The notes under the pieces were generated by a model. It was not told the origin of the DNA, searched no databases, and worked only from the letters and a program-made list of their open reading frames with translations. From Torymus aiolomorphi (Eukaryota; Arthropoda; Insecta; Hymenoptera; Torymidae), in NCBI GenBank assembly GCA_036365515.1, contig CM070874.1, positions 208,748,297-208,812,296 on the forward strand: a stretch of DNA of 64,000 bases, in the 5' to 3' direction. Position 1 is the first letter of the stretch; each line of letters opens with the position of its first letter. The position numbers and the translations under genes were made by a program. Below are positions 1 to 10,541 of the stretch, one piece after another.

Positions 1-83
1 TCTTTTTCAAACGAAGTTCGTAATTGTCTAGAATTTAGAATTGCTGAAATAAAAGACTGAATAGTCACTCTGAACATCTACCT

Positions 84-195
84 AGTGATCTCGAGAACGA
101 GACACGAAGCATAATTGGACGATCGAGCGAGCCCGCCGAAGGCGGGCGAAGCTCGATCATAATTATGCAGAGGGTCTCGTTCGAGAAGATCACAT
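84..195. repeat. CpG-rich hairpin (foldback) repeat, complete copy
   Basis: The two halves are near-perfect reverse complements around position 138. The left half reads agtgatctcgagaacgag and the right half ends ctcgttcgagaagatcac, with a GC-rich tip of cccgcc-gaa-ggcggg. It looks like a miniature foldback element. No coding potential is seen. Confidence 0.75.
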
Positions 196-439
196 CCCAC
201 CCTTAAATAAATTTTAATAAAAATTTATAACATAACAATACATATAATAACATATATTATTCATTTAACATTATCTTAAGAACGTTCCCACCCATTGACA
301 ACATATGAACAACATAGCAACTGTAAACTATATGACGAGAGAGACCGGCCGGCCTGGCGAGGCGAGCCAGCAGCCGAGTTTTAGAAGTGGGGATAGCTGA
401 AGTTTGTGGCGACATCTGTGTACACTGGCGGTACTACCT

Positions 440-520
440 AGTGATCTTCTCGAACGAGACCCTCTGCATAATTATGATCGAGCTTCGCCCGCCTTCGGCG
501 GGCTCGCTCGATCGTCCAAT
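440..520. repeat. CpG-rich hairpin repeat, truncated second copy
   Basis: This repeats the hairpin at 84-195 but stops at gtccaat, where Penelope-like sequence begins. The outer part of one arm is missing, so the PLE junction cuts the hairpin or was formed next to it. Confidence 0.7.
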
Positions 521-1075
521 AATGCGTTGTTGATTATTGACAATAATTTTGATGTCAAGAAAACTAATACAGTTATTAAGTGGTAGTTCAACAGTGAACT
601 GTAAATTTTGGTCATAGGAATTAAACATGTTTACAGTATGATCAATCGTGTCTTTTTGTATACATAAAATAATATCGTCAACGTAACGGAAATAAAACAA
701 AGGTTTCGTATTAAGATTATTTAACGCTTGAATTTCCAAATCGTCCATGACAATGACTGCCAAGATGGGGCTAATGGGATTACCCATAGCTGAACCGAAA
801 ATTTGTTGGTAAAATTTTCCATTAAATTGAAAAAAATTATTGTTAAGTATGTATTTTATTATATGTAAAAACTCTGTGCAATTCATATTAATTTTATTAT
901 ATATCTGTGTCCATCTTTTTTCTATTGCTTTATAAACTAAATAATCAGGAATATTGGTGAAAAGACTTAGTAGATCAAGGCTAATTATTACAAAATCAGG
1001 TGGGATTTGGAAATTATCTATTTGTTCTCTTAGTTTAAAACTATTATCTACATGTGAATTTGGTTGTTTTAGATT
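521..1075 (-). pseudogene. PLE reverse transcriptase fragment (palm domain)
   Basis: The reading frame is open on the minus strand across the whole segment. In order it shows LDLLSLFTNIP (the SLFTNIP signature of Penelope RT), then SAMGNPISPILA, then the catalytic box FRYVDDIIL (YVDD), then SFLDIKI. The enzyme family copies element RNA into DNA at the target site. The N-terminal RT part and any start codon are absent. The minus-strand frame runs past 521 into the hairpin repeat, giving a chimeric tail. The lack of stops in about 550 bp suggests fairly recent insertion. Family assignment to PLE rather than LINE rests on SLFTNIP and on the GIY-YIG partner next door. Confidence 0.8.
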
Positions 1076-1923
1076 GTTTACAGTTCACTGTTGAACTACC
1101 ACTTAATAACTGTATTAGTTTTCTTGACATCAAAATTATTGTCAATAATCAACAACGCATTATCACAGATTGGTACCATAAACAAACTTTTTCCGGAAGA
1201 TATTTAAATTATTTATCTCAACATCCTATTTGTAATAAAATTGCCATTATTTATAGTTTAGTTGACCGAGCATTTAAATTATCACACAACTCTTTTCACA
1301 ATAAAAATATAAATTTTATCAAGGAACTTTTAAAACAGAATAATTATCCAACCGAATTATCAGAATTTCATATAAAAAAACGCCTAAATAAATTAAGAAA
1401 TAGTAATAACAATCGATGCAATGAGAAAAATAAAAGAATGTTTATTACACTTCCATATGTTAAAGAATTAGAAAGATCCATGAACATTTTGTTTAAACAA
1501 CTCAATACAAATATCATATATAGTACCAAGAATAAACTCAATAATATTATTAAATTAGGTAAAGATAATACTAAAATCTGTGATAAAGCGAATGTTTATA
1601 AAATTAATTGCGAAGATTGTGAGGCTTCGTACGTTGGCCAGACAGGTAGACGTTTAAATGTACGAATTAATGAACACTCTAAAAAATACACTAGGGAAGA
1701 TGATAATTCATCATTATATCTACACACAAAAAACAATAATCATAAAATAGATTTCAATAATGTACAAATTCTAGATACAGAAATTAATAGAGGAAAAAGA
1801 TTATTTTCGGAAGCTGTATTCATACACACACAATCAAGATATATGAATAAACAATTCGAAATTAATAGTTTACCAAAAGAATATACCACTCTAATAAATA
1901 ATTGTCAATTTATGTGCTTATAA
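1054..1923 (+). CDS. PLE RT thumb and GIY-YIG endonuclease, 5'-truncated
   Basis: The 289-residue frame begins inside the RT (FTVELPLNNCISFLDIKI, the same stretch as in the inverted fragment), runs through the thumb/linker and ends in a GIY-YIG nuclease. Visible nuclease features are KINCEDCEASYVGQTGR (two cysteines before the YVG core), the conserved Arg in RLNVRINEH, then the HTKNNNHKIDF region and a late Glu in LFSEAVFI. This nuclease nicks DNA to prime reverse transcription in EN-bearing PLEs. The stop at 1921-1923 looks natural. The first 24 or so nucleotides belong to the junction, so the listed start codon is not a true start. Confidence 0.8.
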   Translation: MNLVVLDCLQFTVELPLNNCISFLDIKIIVNNQQRIITDWYHKQTFSGRYLNYLSQHPICNKIAIIYSLVDRAFKLSHNSFHNKNINFIKELLKQNNYPTELSEFHIKKRLNKLRNSNNNRCNEKNKRMFITLPYVKELERSMNILFKQLNTNIIYSTKNKLNNIIKLGKDNTKICDKANVYKINCEDCEASYVGQTGRRLNVRINEHSKKYTREDDNSSLYLHTKNNNHKIDFNNVQILDTEINRGKRLFSEAVFIHTQSRYMNKQFEINSLPKEYTTLINNCQFMCL

Positions 1924-2328
1924 GAGGAAAATACTGAAAGCAGCAAGTGAAGGAGAACAGGAGAACATGCTGAGGTAGAGTTACCACGCACGCCCACGTT
2001 GTCGTAGGATTGCTTGAGATCGAGAATTTTGTAACATTGGTTGGGGTCCCCCCTCTACTTAGACATACTCTCCTGATAGCACACCCGCTGTGTCGCTTCG
2101 AAAATCGTCTATTGCATCCCCACCATTGTACGCGCTTCTTATACACACACATATATGCGTAACATCTGTATAAATACGACGAAAAATCCGAATTGTAAGC
2201 AGTGACGAACGGATTACTTTCCGTAAAAGAATCTGACAATACGTTTTAAATGTAAGTTTTATTTATTAATGCGAAATTAAGTTATTGTGAATTGTAAAAA
2301 ATAATTGTATAATTGTTGTATTTAGAAC

Positions 2329-2365
2329 CTGAAGAGGGACGTAATAAAATGTCCGAAACGTTGTA
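2329..2365 (+). ncRNA. Hammerhead-ribozyme-like motif (PLE type)
   Basis: The sequence shows the core CTGAAGA (2329-2335), a stem II GGAC...GTCC (2337-2340 with 2351-2354), GAAA (2355-2358), and a minimal stem III of one C-G pair closing a GTT loop before the GTA cleavage triplet (2363-2365). PLEs are known to carry such minimal hammerheads in their terminal repeats. Imperfections are visible: one unpaired G in stem II and weak stem I pairing next to the core, so this copy may be inactive. Confidence 0.55.
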
Positions 2366-2393
2366 AATAATTGTTTTACTTATAAAAAACACC

Positions 2394-2645
2394 TTGGTAG
2401 TACGGCCATTAGCTACAAATTCTATAACTCTTTTGAATAAAATAGATTTTATAAAATACTTACCTTTGATAGTAATCGATTGTTCCAAACAAAACGAATC
2501 TTTGAAAAACGCTCCCGTGGACGTGCGTTTAGAATTTGAATCAAGAAATAATTTTCCAGCTGGAACCTCCGCATATTGTCTTATTCTACCCGACCGTATC
2601 GTTCAGTATAGTCCTGTCAGTGGTGACGTGAAGAAGCTTGTGTAA
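2394..2645 (+). CDS. Conserved fragment, possibly C-terminus of a Polinton/adintovirus-type capsid protein
   Basis: The frame ends in LVIDCSKQNESLKNAPVD and FPAGTSAYCLILPDRIVQYSP, a pattern I tentatively associate with the last strands of double-jelly-roll capsid proteins in endogenous Polinton-like or adinto-like elements. There is no ATG at the front; the frame opens after a TAA at 2364, inside the PLE end, so only the C-terminal part of a longer protein survives. It ends two bases before the ATG of the next ORF, which fits a compact viral-style layout. Function is inference from remembered similarity and needs a profile search. Confidence 0.35.
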   Translation: MVVRPLATNSITLLNKIDFIKYLPLIVIDCSKQNESLKNAPVDVRLEFESRNNFPAGTSAYCLILPDRIVQYSPVSGDVKKLV

Positions 2646-2647
2646 AA

Positions 2648-3136
2648 ATGAAATACATCGTTGATATGCAGGGCTTCAAACAGCCTGGTAATGATTTCGT
2701 TTTGAAAGAACTGGAAATAGTTCCGTTGGATGACGACGATCAACCTCTAGTCTTTTTATTCAAGGAACCTTTTCCTTGGAAACGACTCACCGATGAGTAT
2801 AAGGGAGAAAATACTTGGCTGAAGACGTTCTATCACGGTATTTCTTGGAAGTCAGGTGACCGTCCCTATACAGACATCGGAAGTATTCTCCGAGAATGTT
2901 TGCATGATGCTAGTCAGGTGCTCGTTATGGGCTCTATTAAGAAAAAATGGCTCGAACGTTTCAAATTCAACGTTCACGATGTAATGGAAATGGGTTTTCC
3001 ACCATTGGACAAGATCAAGCTTGTCACAGTTTGTCCGAACCACGAGGGTGCCTACAAAACCATCTGTGCACTTCATAACGTCAAACTTCCGAAAAAATTC
3101 TACGAAACGTGCGAGACGTCTATGGATTGGGAGTAG
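2648..3136 (+). CDS. Conserved hypothetical protein, 162 aa, possible RNase H-fold/exonuclease-like
   Basis: This intact ORF starts MKYIVDMQGFKQPGNDFV and ends CETSMDWE. I recall similar proteins opening with IVDxQGF as intronless copies in insect genomes, but no function that I can state with certainty. The N-terminal VDMQGF followed by ELEIVPL could form the first strands of an RNase H-like fold (Asp-6, then Glu residues), yet a complete DEDD set is not obvious. The ATG lies two bases after the upstream stop, so the two ORFs were probably one transcription unit in a mobile or viral element. No stop or frameshift is visible. Confidence 0.45.
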   Translation: MKYIVDMQGFKQPGNDFVLKELEIVPLDDDDQPLVFLFKEPFPWKRLTDEYKGENTWLKTFYHGISWKSGDRPYTDIGSILRECLHDASQVLVMGSIKKKWLERFKFNVHDVMEMGFPPLDKIKLVTVCPNHEGAYKTICALHNVKLPKKFYETCETSMDWE

Positions 3137-3335
3137 GTGCTTCATTCGTGTCCCTGACGTCGAACAAGATGGGTCAAAACACAAGCTAAAGCGCTTATAC
3201 TCCCCTTCTTGATTCTAAGCAAGAGAAAAAGGAGGATTCGAAATGGAAAGAATATTCTCAAAAGTATTTCTCGAATACGAATTCTCTACCCGAACGTGAT
3301 AAGTATAAAAGACTAAAGTAGTCATTAATTTTAAA
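3137..3335. other. No feature recognised
   Basis: AT-rich sequence after the 162 aa ORF. I see no gene, motif or repeat that I can support. Confidence 0.5.
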
Positions 3336-3394
3336 TATGCGCTAGCTCATCGAGAGCTCGCGATGAGTTGAGCTCGAAAATGTGGGGAGACTTC

Positions 3395-3640
3395 TGGCTT
3401 AGTAGGGCTTCTGGCTCAGTAGGGTTAACGGGCTTCGTAGAATTCTATGTTTGACTCGAAAATACTATGAGGGTTCTGGCGCAGTTGGGTTAACGGGCTT
3501 CGTAGAATTCTACGCTCGACTCGAAAATACTATGAGGATTCCGGCGCACTGCGCCAGAACGTTATGAGGATTCCGGCACACTGCGCTGGAATCCTCATAA
3601 CGTTCTGGTGCAGTGTGCTGGAATCCTCATAGCTTAACTA
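3395..3640. repeat. Short direct repeats and nested palindromes
   Basis: The phrase gttaacgggcttcgtagaatt occurs at about 3424 and 3491, each followed by ctcgaaaatactatgagg. From 3535 the units ttccggcgcactgcgcc and tatgaggattccggcacactg recur in both orientations, giving hairpins that pair attccggc...gctggaat. This borders the large inverted repeat that begins at 3643. Confidence 0.7.
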
Positions 3641-3642
3641 CT

Positions 3643-4335
3643 GGCAAGTATAGACGTTTTTTCTGTATAATCTATAAAATAATAATATTTATGATTTTTT
3701 AAAAGAAATCAAATAAATACTAGTCAAAAAGACTTTCACTTCTTTGAGTCATTGTATGCTGAACAAATTATATGTAAGCGTTCAAATTGTTTACTGCAAA
3801 TCAAATAAACGAAATTTGTGAAATCAATTATCGATAGTAAGTAATGCAAACATCTCTCGGAAATAACTGTATGACTGTTTTCAGAAATGTATTCAAATTT
3901 GTTCATCCTTCTATACAAATTAAATACAAGAAAGTACAGAAACAATTTATTGTAGTCAAGTACCCATAAGATAACTTGATTGACATACTTTTCGTACCTT
4001 GCGTGTAAAATTAGATTTTATGTCCACTTTGTAACTTCAAAAATATTCAGCCAGTGGGCATAAAGTATTACTTAACGCCTAAGAGGCGCAATAGCTCACA
4101 TACTCCTATACAAAACATTATAGAACCTACGCACTTTACGCCCGTGTAGGTGAATATTATTTTATGACTATTATGCTTTCTTTTCATTTCTAAAATTCAT
4201 AAGAATGTTTTCAGATATTTACGAAAAGTCAAAGTTTTGAACTTTCTATAATATTACGAATCTTGGGAGGACAAGAGAAGTTTAGAGCTGCTCTAGCAGG
4301 GGTGGTTCTCCAATCTTCCACACATACTTGGCGGG
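3643..4335 (+). repeat. Left arm of large inverted repeat
   Basis: The arm starts ggcaagtatagacg and is the reverse complement of 13751-14452, with small differences along about 700 bp. Without the BEL element, the spacer between arms would be about 400 bp. The structure resembles a foldback or long-TIR DNA element with no coding sequence seen. Confidence 0.85.
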
Positions 4336-4717
4336 CCTGATGCTTTGCAGTTTACCGGTGGGCTTTGTAAATGTAAAATTCTAAATTTTTACATAAATTT
4401 ATTAAAAATGTTTATACCTATAAATCCACTATAATTAATAAATAATTACAATGACTCCAATTTTCAATTGATACTTTTCAAATATATCATCCCTACATAT
4501 GTGCAGAATCTCATGATTTACTTACATTACCCACAATATTTTTCCTTATTTCCGTCGTTTTTAAACAGGAATGAAATAAAAATTCATATAAATTGTACTA
4601 AAAAATCTACTCAAAAGTGCTTTAGATTTTACTAACCATTTTATAAGCCACCTATTTTTTATCCTTTTCCCGCGTCTAAATATCATATAAAATCTCGTGT
4701 GAGTATATCAGCCATCA
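4336..4717. other. Spacer of the inverted repeat, no gene seen
   Basis: AT-rich sequence between the left arm and the BEL insertion. Nothing coding is visible. Confidence 0.6.
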
Positions 4718-4721
4718 GAAC

Positions 4722-6404
4722 TGTTGTCGCGTTCGCCAGCTTCCAAATGAACCTGGATAGTTCGAATAAAATTAGTACATATTCTTCACGTGGATTCCTA
4801 CCTAACCATTGAGCGCGAAATTCAAATACATAAATTGACTCGTTTGAGCCGTACCAACATTCAAATGTAATGAAACAATCTTGAACATGCTATTAAATTC
4901 AATAGCGGATAAGTTAGCAAATAACAAAAACATCTGTAATATGTGAATTATCATTATCATTTATTATTACCAGTTTAAAGACAAATATAACATCAAATCG
5001 TTGAAATTGAATGGAGTATTTCGATTTCACATCGCAAACTCGACCTTGATCCGGTAAACATAATCGGCAAGAACCCGCATGCCGCTCGCCAATAGCAATG
5101 ATCGCTCGCGGCCGAATAATAATGAGAGATAATCTAGTTGCGCTAATAATTGTCTCTAATTACTAGAGATTCTCGGAATCTCGCAAAAGTGGCCACCTTG
5201 GGTGAGCCTCGCATGAATGCGGAACGCCGTGTCGCACGACTCGCATCTGCAAATGACAAGAAATTCGTCGAACAGCGCCACAATTGCCGAGCTGTACGAA
5301 TTCTTGTTGCGATAGCGGATCCGTCGGTCGGCTTCATCGCACGAATTGCATGGAAGGGGCTGAAGATTCTCGGAACCTTGCCCGAATGGCCGTGTCGCAC
5401 GAGCCTCGCATGAATGCGGAACGCCGTGTCGCACGACTCGCATCTGCAAATGACAAGAAATTCGTCGAACAGCGCCACAATGGCCGAGCTGTACGAATTC
5501 TTGTTGCGATAGCGGACCCGTCGGTCGGCTTCATCGCACGAATTGCATGGAAGGGGCTGAAGATTCTCGGAACCTTGCCCGAATGGCCGTGTCGCACGAG
5601 CCTCGCATGAATGCGGAACGCCGTGTCGCACGACTCGCATCTGCAAATGACAAGAAATTCGTCGAACAGCGCCACAATGGCCGAACTGTACGAATTCCTG
5701 TTGCGATAGCGGACCCGTCGGTCGGCTTCATCGCACGAATTACATGGAAGGGGCTGAAGATTCTCGGAACCTTGCCCGAATGGCCGTGTCGCACGAGCCT
5801 GCGCATAATTCGCTTCGCCCGCTTCGACGAGCGTGTTATGAGTGTCGTCGCGCATCCCGCGAACGCCTCTCAACCTGGTCATACTTCACGCCTTCGAGTC
5901 GGATATTTACCTGGCAACTGTAGATGGTGCGCTTCTAGGGGCCGCTGCCGTGTTTCTTAACACCTCGTCTGAGGCGAAGGCGAGAAGAGCGATGCAGACT
6001 GTTGCGGAGCCGTCTGAGGCAAAAGCGAGAAGAGAGATGCAGACTGTTGCGGAGCCCCTTTTTTTTCACCTCCGTTTTCAATCCTCCCCTTGGAGAGCGA
6101 GACAAACGAGCAGATACGGGGACGACCGATCCAAAGCAAGAAGAGGCTCTTCCTTTTTCTACTTCTTTCAGTGGTGTGCTTGTGAGAGCGCGCGCAGAGA
6201 CAAGCGAGGAAGGAAAAACGCGCCAGCTCTTGCCCCTCCTTCGTCGTCGATTTCTACCAGAGAGAGCGCGCCGCTGATTGGGCCGCCAAAACTCACGCTC
6301 GCCAGTCCGCAGTGCCCGTCCAAAGGTGCATGATCGAACATCGCGCATGCGCGCCCTACGAACGCCGAACCTACTCCCGCCGAATACGTCTTTACGCTCC
6401 AACA
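4722..6404 (-). repeat. BEL 3' LTR (left), 1683 bp
   Basis: It begins tgttgtcgcgttcgcc and ends ttacgctccaaca, and is nearly identical to 12096-13725. It has a segment near 6234-6285 (tcttgcccctccttcgtcg and following) that is missing in the other LTR, and a few point differences. Confidence 0.95.
5206..5797. repeat. 197 bp tandem repeat, three units, inside left LTR
   Basis: The phrase gcctcgcatgaatgcggaac starts units at 5206, 5403 and 5600, exactly 197 bp apart. The units are nearly identical. Long open frames across them on both strands are by-products of the GC-richer repeat. Confidence 0.95.
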
Positions 6405-6415
6405 TCCTCCCCCCG
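6405..6415 (-). promoter_or_regulatory. Polypurine tract next to 3' LTR
   Basis: On the minus strand the bases just before the 3' LTR read ggggggagga. This is the expected RNase H-resistant primer for plus-strand DNA synthesis. Confidence 0.75.
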
Positions 6416-6684
6416 TTGCGAGAGAGCACGAGCAAGGAATCGCACAGGTGTTAATGCTTGCTACGTTATGAACATCTTATGAACTAACGCGGGCCTTAAA
6501 TCTAACGAATAACTTAAACACTAATACGAAAAGTTTACAATAAATTAACGCAATCCCTTACCCTTGACATGAACGTCGCGCGCAAACGCCTCGCCTAGTA
6601 ACGATATGCCCCTGGGCACCGAGTAACTTATTGAAGCGCCAATGAATCACGGATAACTGACCCGTGTCGCAACTGTCCAACTCA
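6416..6684 (-). other. BEL 3' untranslated region
   Basis: Sequence between the end of Pol and the polypurine tract. No ORF is seen. Confidence 0.6.
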
Positions 6685-9600
6685 TCATGCGTCACCTGAC
6701 TCGGTGAGATGTGGAATCGGACACAAACGTGTGACGTTACGAATGTATTCTCCTTGCGCGGTTCTGACCTTTGCGACTCGCACTATGCCGTCACTACCTG
6801 GATACATTTCGAGCACTACCCCCAAAGGCCATCGGCCGCATTGGTGGTCCCTTTCGATGACCACTACTATTGAGCCATTCGACAATTTTCCCTTTCCCTC
6901 TACCCACTTTTGACGTTTCTGTAACTCGCTCAAATACTCTAGGTGCCAACTCTTCCAGAAATCTTGCGCTGTCTTCGTGATGTAGCGCCAAATTGAGAGT
7001 CTGTTGCGTGGTATGGTGGTATAATCCGGTTGAGGTAACAAAGTAAGTGGACGACCTACGAGAAAATGAGCTGGAGTAAGAGCCGCAGGGTCATTTGGGT
7101 CGGCGGAGGTAAGCCCGATCGGACGCGAGTTTAGAATGGCTTCAATTTCCGTGGCTAGGGTGGTAAACACTTCGAATGTGAGCGACGTGTTTCCTATCAC
7201 CCTATAAAAATGGTGCTTGAACGACTTTACCGCCGCTTCCCAAATTCCCCCGAAATGCGGCGATAACGGTGGGTTGAATTGCCACTCTATGTTGAGGCGA
7301 GAGGCATACATGGACACGGATGTTTTGAATAAGTCGCTGTTATGCAGAGCGAATATTTCGCGTAACTGACTAGCGGCGCCGATGAAGTTTGTCCGATTGT
7401 CCGAATACACGTTTGACGGTATTCCTCGACGCCCGATGAATCGTCTGAGGGCAGCGAGGAATCGCTCCGTGGACAGATCACTCACGATCTCGATGTGAAC
7501 CGCCTTAGTGGCCATGCATATAAATATACACCCATAACCCTTTATCGTCACGCGATTCTTATGCTCCCTTTCCTTTAATAATACAGGCCCGAAAAAATCT
7601 ACGCCAACGTGACCAAATGCGAAATGTTGCTGGACTCGGGACGGCGGTAGATCGGCCATCTTGCTGAACATGGGGCTCGGACGTCGTCGCGTGCATTCCA
7701 CACATCGGCGCACGATTCTTTGTACCTGGGCCATGCCGTCGGTCAACCAGAATCGATGGCGTATGTTGCATAGCGTTGTCCGTGCCCCGGCATGGAATAA
7801 ACGTACATGTTCCTCTCGGATAATTGAATCAGTCACGTGGTGATGGGAAGGGAGCAACACGGAATGTTTTTGCGAGTCAGGCACGAGCGCGTTTCGCAAT
7901 CTTCCTCCTACTCGGAGTATACCATGTTGATCGAGATACGGATCTAAAGATGCTAACCTTCCACTCTTTGCCACCTTTCCGTCGATAATTCGCTTGATCT
8001 CGTCGGCGTATTGTTGACCTTGTATTAGCTTCCAGATCCTTCGCTCAGCCTCATCCCTTTCGACTCTATTCAACACCAAAGCCGTTGGTTTGGCACGCAT
8101 TGAAACGCGCAGGCAATAAGCGGTGACTCGGATCAATCTTGCATATGAAGAGATGGTCTTGAGAAATGAGTCGTCCGCGCTCATGGTCAAACACATCGGC
8201 TTACGTAGCCCAGGCAACTCGGAAAGACGGCTCCTTGGCTTGATGGGCCATTGGGTTTCAGGCTGGTTCAACCATGGGAGTCCGCAGAACCATGTTTTAT
8301 TTTGAACGAACTCGGTGGGCGTTTGTCCGCGAGAAAGTGGATCAGCGAGGTTTTCCCTACTTCGAACATGTCGCCATTCTATGGAATTTGAGGCCCGTTG
8401 GATTTCGGCAACGCAATTCCCCTCAAAGACGTGTAGATCACTCGGCGATTTCTCCAACCAATGCAGGACGATCTCGGAATCTGTCCAAAAAATGATTCTC
8501 TCGAAGACGAGGTTCAACGCGTCTCGGGATTCCATAAATAAACGCGTCAACAATACCGCCCCACACAGTTCCAACCGCGGTATGGATACTTGACTCACTG
8601 GAGCCACTCGCGATTTAGCGCACGCCAATCGGACAAGTACATGGCCCTTCGCGTCTACTGACCGTAAGTACAGGCATGCGCCGTAGCCGCGCTTACTGGC
8701 GTCACAAAAGCCGTGCAATTGCACCCGTTCGTAGTCTGATAATATCAAATGTCGAGGAATAGCTAAGGTCTGAATCAAATGCAACTGCGTAGCGAACATT
8801 TGCCATGTTGCATGAAGAGCTTGCGGAACCGATTCATCCCAGGCAATTTTCAGCTTCCAACAATCTTGGATGATTATTTTTAGGGCTAACACCAGCGGAC
8901 CGAGCAATCCAAGGGGATCAAATATCTTTGCGATTTCCGATAAGATGATGCGCTTCGTGACCTTGCCAGAGAAATCGATATTCTTAACTAAGTACGCCAA
9001 TTCATCCGTACGCGAAAGCCAGATGATCCCCAGCGTTTTACGGGAGGACTCAGACCCGACGTCCATTGACGCGAACTCCCTTTGTTCTGAATTATCCATA
9101 ACATGGTCATGGTTGGACACCCATTTGCGGATATTGAATCCTCCGCTGTGGAGTAGTTTTGTCATTTCATCACGTAGCTCCGTGATCGTCGCAAGCGAGT
9201 CTGCCCCCGTGATCCAGTCGTCTACATAAAATTCGCGCGTCAGCGCAAAACTGGCGCGAGGAAATCGAGATTTTTCGTCCTCCGCGAGTTGGTGCAGCGT
9301 TCGGATGGCCAAGAACGGAGCCGATGACACTCCGAAGGTTACCGTGTTCAACTGGAATGTCCGCACCCCTCCGTCCTGCCACCAAAGTACCCTTTGGTAT
9401 TTCCGGTCGCGTGGATCGATTAAAATCTGACGATACATCTGTTCGATATCGGCAGTAAGAACGTATTTATAGAGCCGAAACCGAAGTAGATGCTCAAACA
9501 ATTTTGGTTGAAGAGTTGGACCGGTTCTCAGCGATTGATTGAGCGATTGACCGGAATCGGATTTTGCCGACGCGTCGAACACTACGCGGACCTTGGTGGT

Positions 9601-9792
9601 CGAACTTGTTGCTTTAAAAACGGCGTGGTGCGGCATGTAATACGAGCCCTCCGACGAATCCTCGTCAACAAGAGACATGTGATGTTGATCCAAATAATCT
9701 CGAAGTACCGCGGTGTATTCGCACTTTAGAGTGGGATGTGAGTTGAATCTGCGTTGTAACGAGAGCAGCCTGCGGGCTGCTTGAGCTTGTGA
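6685..9792 (-). pseudogene. pol: BEL Pol: reverse transcriptase, RNase H, integrase
   Basis: The frame is open for over 1000 residues. The RT shows RVVFDASAKS, the first catalytic Asp in LTADIEQMYRQI and the box FYVDDWITG (YVDD). RNase H shows GFCDASKRGYGA and FWTDSEIVL. The integrase has a zinc-binding HHCC-like segment (EEHVRLFHAG, then CVECTRRR), the Asp of HVGVDFFGP, the Asp of VYSDNRTNF and the Glu of PHFGGIWEAAVK, giving D,D,E, followed by a BEL-type C-terminal domain. The frame is continuous with LGNSQAQAARRLL upstream of the first ATG (9693) but is shifted by one base from the protease frame around 9795. Domain content appears undamaged. Confidence 0.95.
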
Positions 9793-9797
9793 ATTCC

Positions 9798-10541
9798 CTA
9801 GTCTAGGCGCACCTTGAAAGGCAGACGCACGACGTACCTGCCGCTGGCTTCCCGCTGAACATTCGTCGCATAATGTTCTTCACATAACAAATCGTCCTTA
9901 CTTCGCGTATAATTGCCCGCGCAGTCTTCAAGCTCCCAAAACCGAACAAGTTGCTTGTTCAATTCTAACAAATTGCAGAAGGTCGATCGATCAAGTTCGT
10001 CTTCTATACCTCCCGCGATCACCCAACCTAACAACGTTTTTTGCAAACGCAGTTCGTGCGTCTTCTGAGAGAGTTCGATCTGTCCTATCGATAAAAGCGA
10101 TAATGATGTCCCGGAGTCTATCAACAAATCGACCGGACGAGGGATATGGAATTGGGGATCGGCTAGCGGCAGATTGGCCGGGATGTCGATCTTGTCTCGT
10201 GGGAATGTGGAATTTGGAGTGAAATCTACAATCTTAGGAACTACCAAGCAATGTAGAACTCGCTGATGATTCGTGACGCGTGACTTGATGGTGAGGGTAA
10301 CCATCCCCTTGGCCTCTGTCTTCATCCCATTCATCGCGCCTACCGACGTTTTAGTGGATTTGATGGGCAACCGCAACTTCTGGGCTAAATCGACGGTTAC
10401 GAAATGGTTGGTGGAGCAGGTGTCCAAAAGGGCGCGAGCCTCGACGTGACCCCCATCCGCGTGTCGCACGTGTACAACTGCGCTCATCATGAGTTGTGAT
10501 TGCGTTAACCGAGACAAGGTGCTGAATACCTCCCTGAATAG
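9798..10541 (-). pseudogene. pro: BEL aspartic protease (retropepsin-like)
   Basis: The active-site segment is ARALLDTCSTNHFVT. The DTC/S variant in place of the retroviral DTG/S is one I associate with this BEL subgroup. Downstream are SGTSLSLLSIGQIEL and WVIAGGIE (the second hydrophobic-Gly segment). It cleaves the Gag-Pol polyprotein. It is in the same frame as Gag, separated only by a TGA at 10542-10544, and its frame ends at a TAG at 9798-9800, where RT continues one base out of frame. Confidence 0.85.

Larger units (their letters stand above)
521..2385 (+). mobile_element. Penelope-like element (PLE), rearranged copy with inverted RT segment
   Basis: The element has an RT segment on the minus strand (521-1075) placed head-to-head with a plus-strand segment (1076-1923) that carries the RT thumb and GIY-YIG endonuclease. 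The two halves share about 85 bp (521-604 and 1078-1162) as an inverted duplication. A hammerhead-like motif follows at 2329-2365, which fits a PLE terminal region. The right boundary near 2385 is a guess. The RT is incomplete at its 5' end, so this copy cannot be autonomous. Confidence 0.75.

Noticed and set aside
1910..2239. 109 residue minus-strand ORF behind the PLE endonuclease
   Set aside because: It overlaps the PLE 3' region antisense and shows no family features.
5206..5797. Array resembling a CRISPR or satellite locus
   Set aside because: Units are contiguous 197 bp copies with no spacers and lie inside a retroelement LTR in a eukaryotic genome.
5143..5960. Several overlapping ORFs of 87-182 residues in the left LTR (and again at 12507-13324)
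   Set aside because: They arise from the 197 bp GC-richer tandem repeat inside the LTR, read in several frames on both strands, and have no coding signature.
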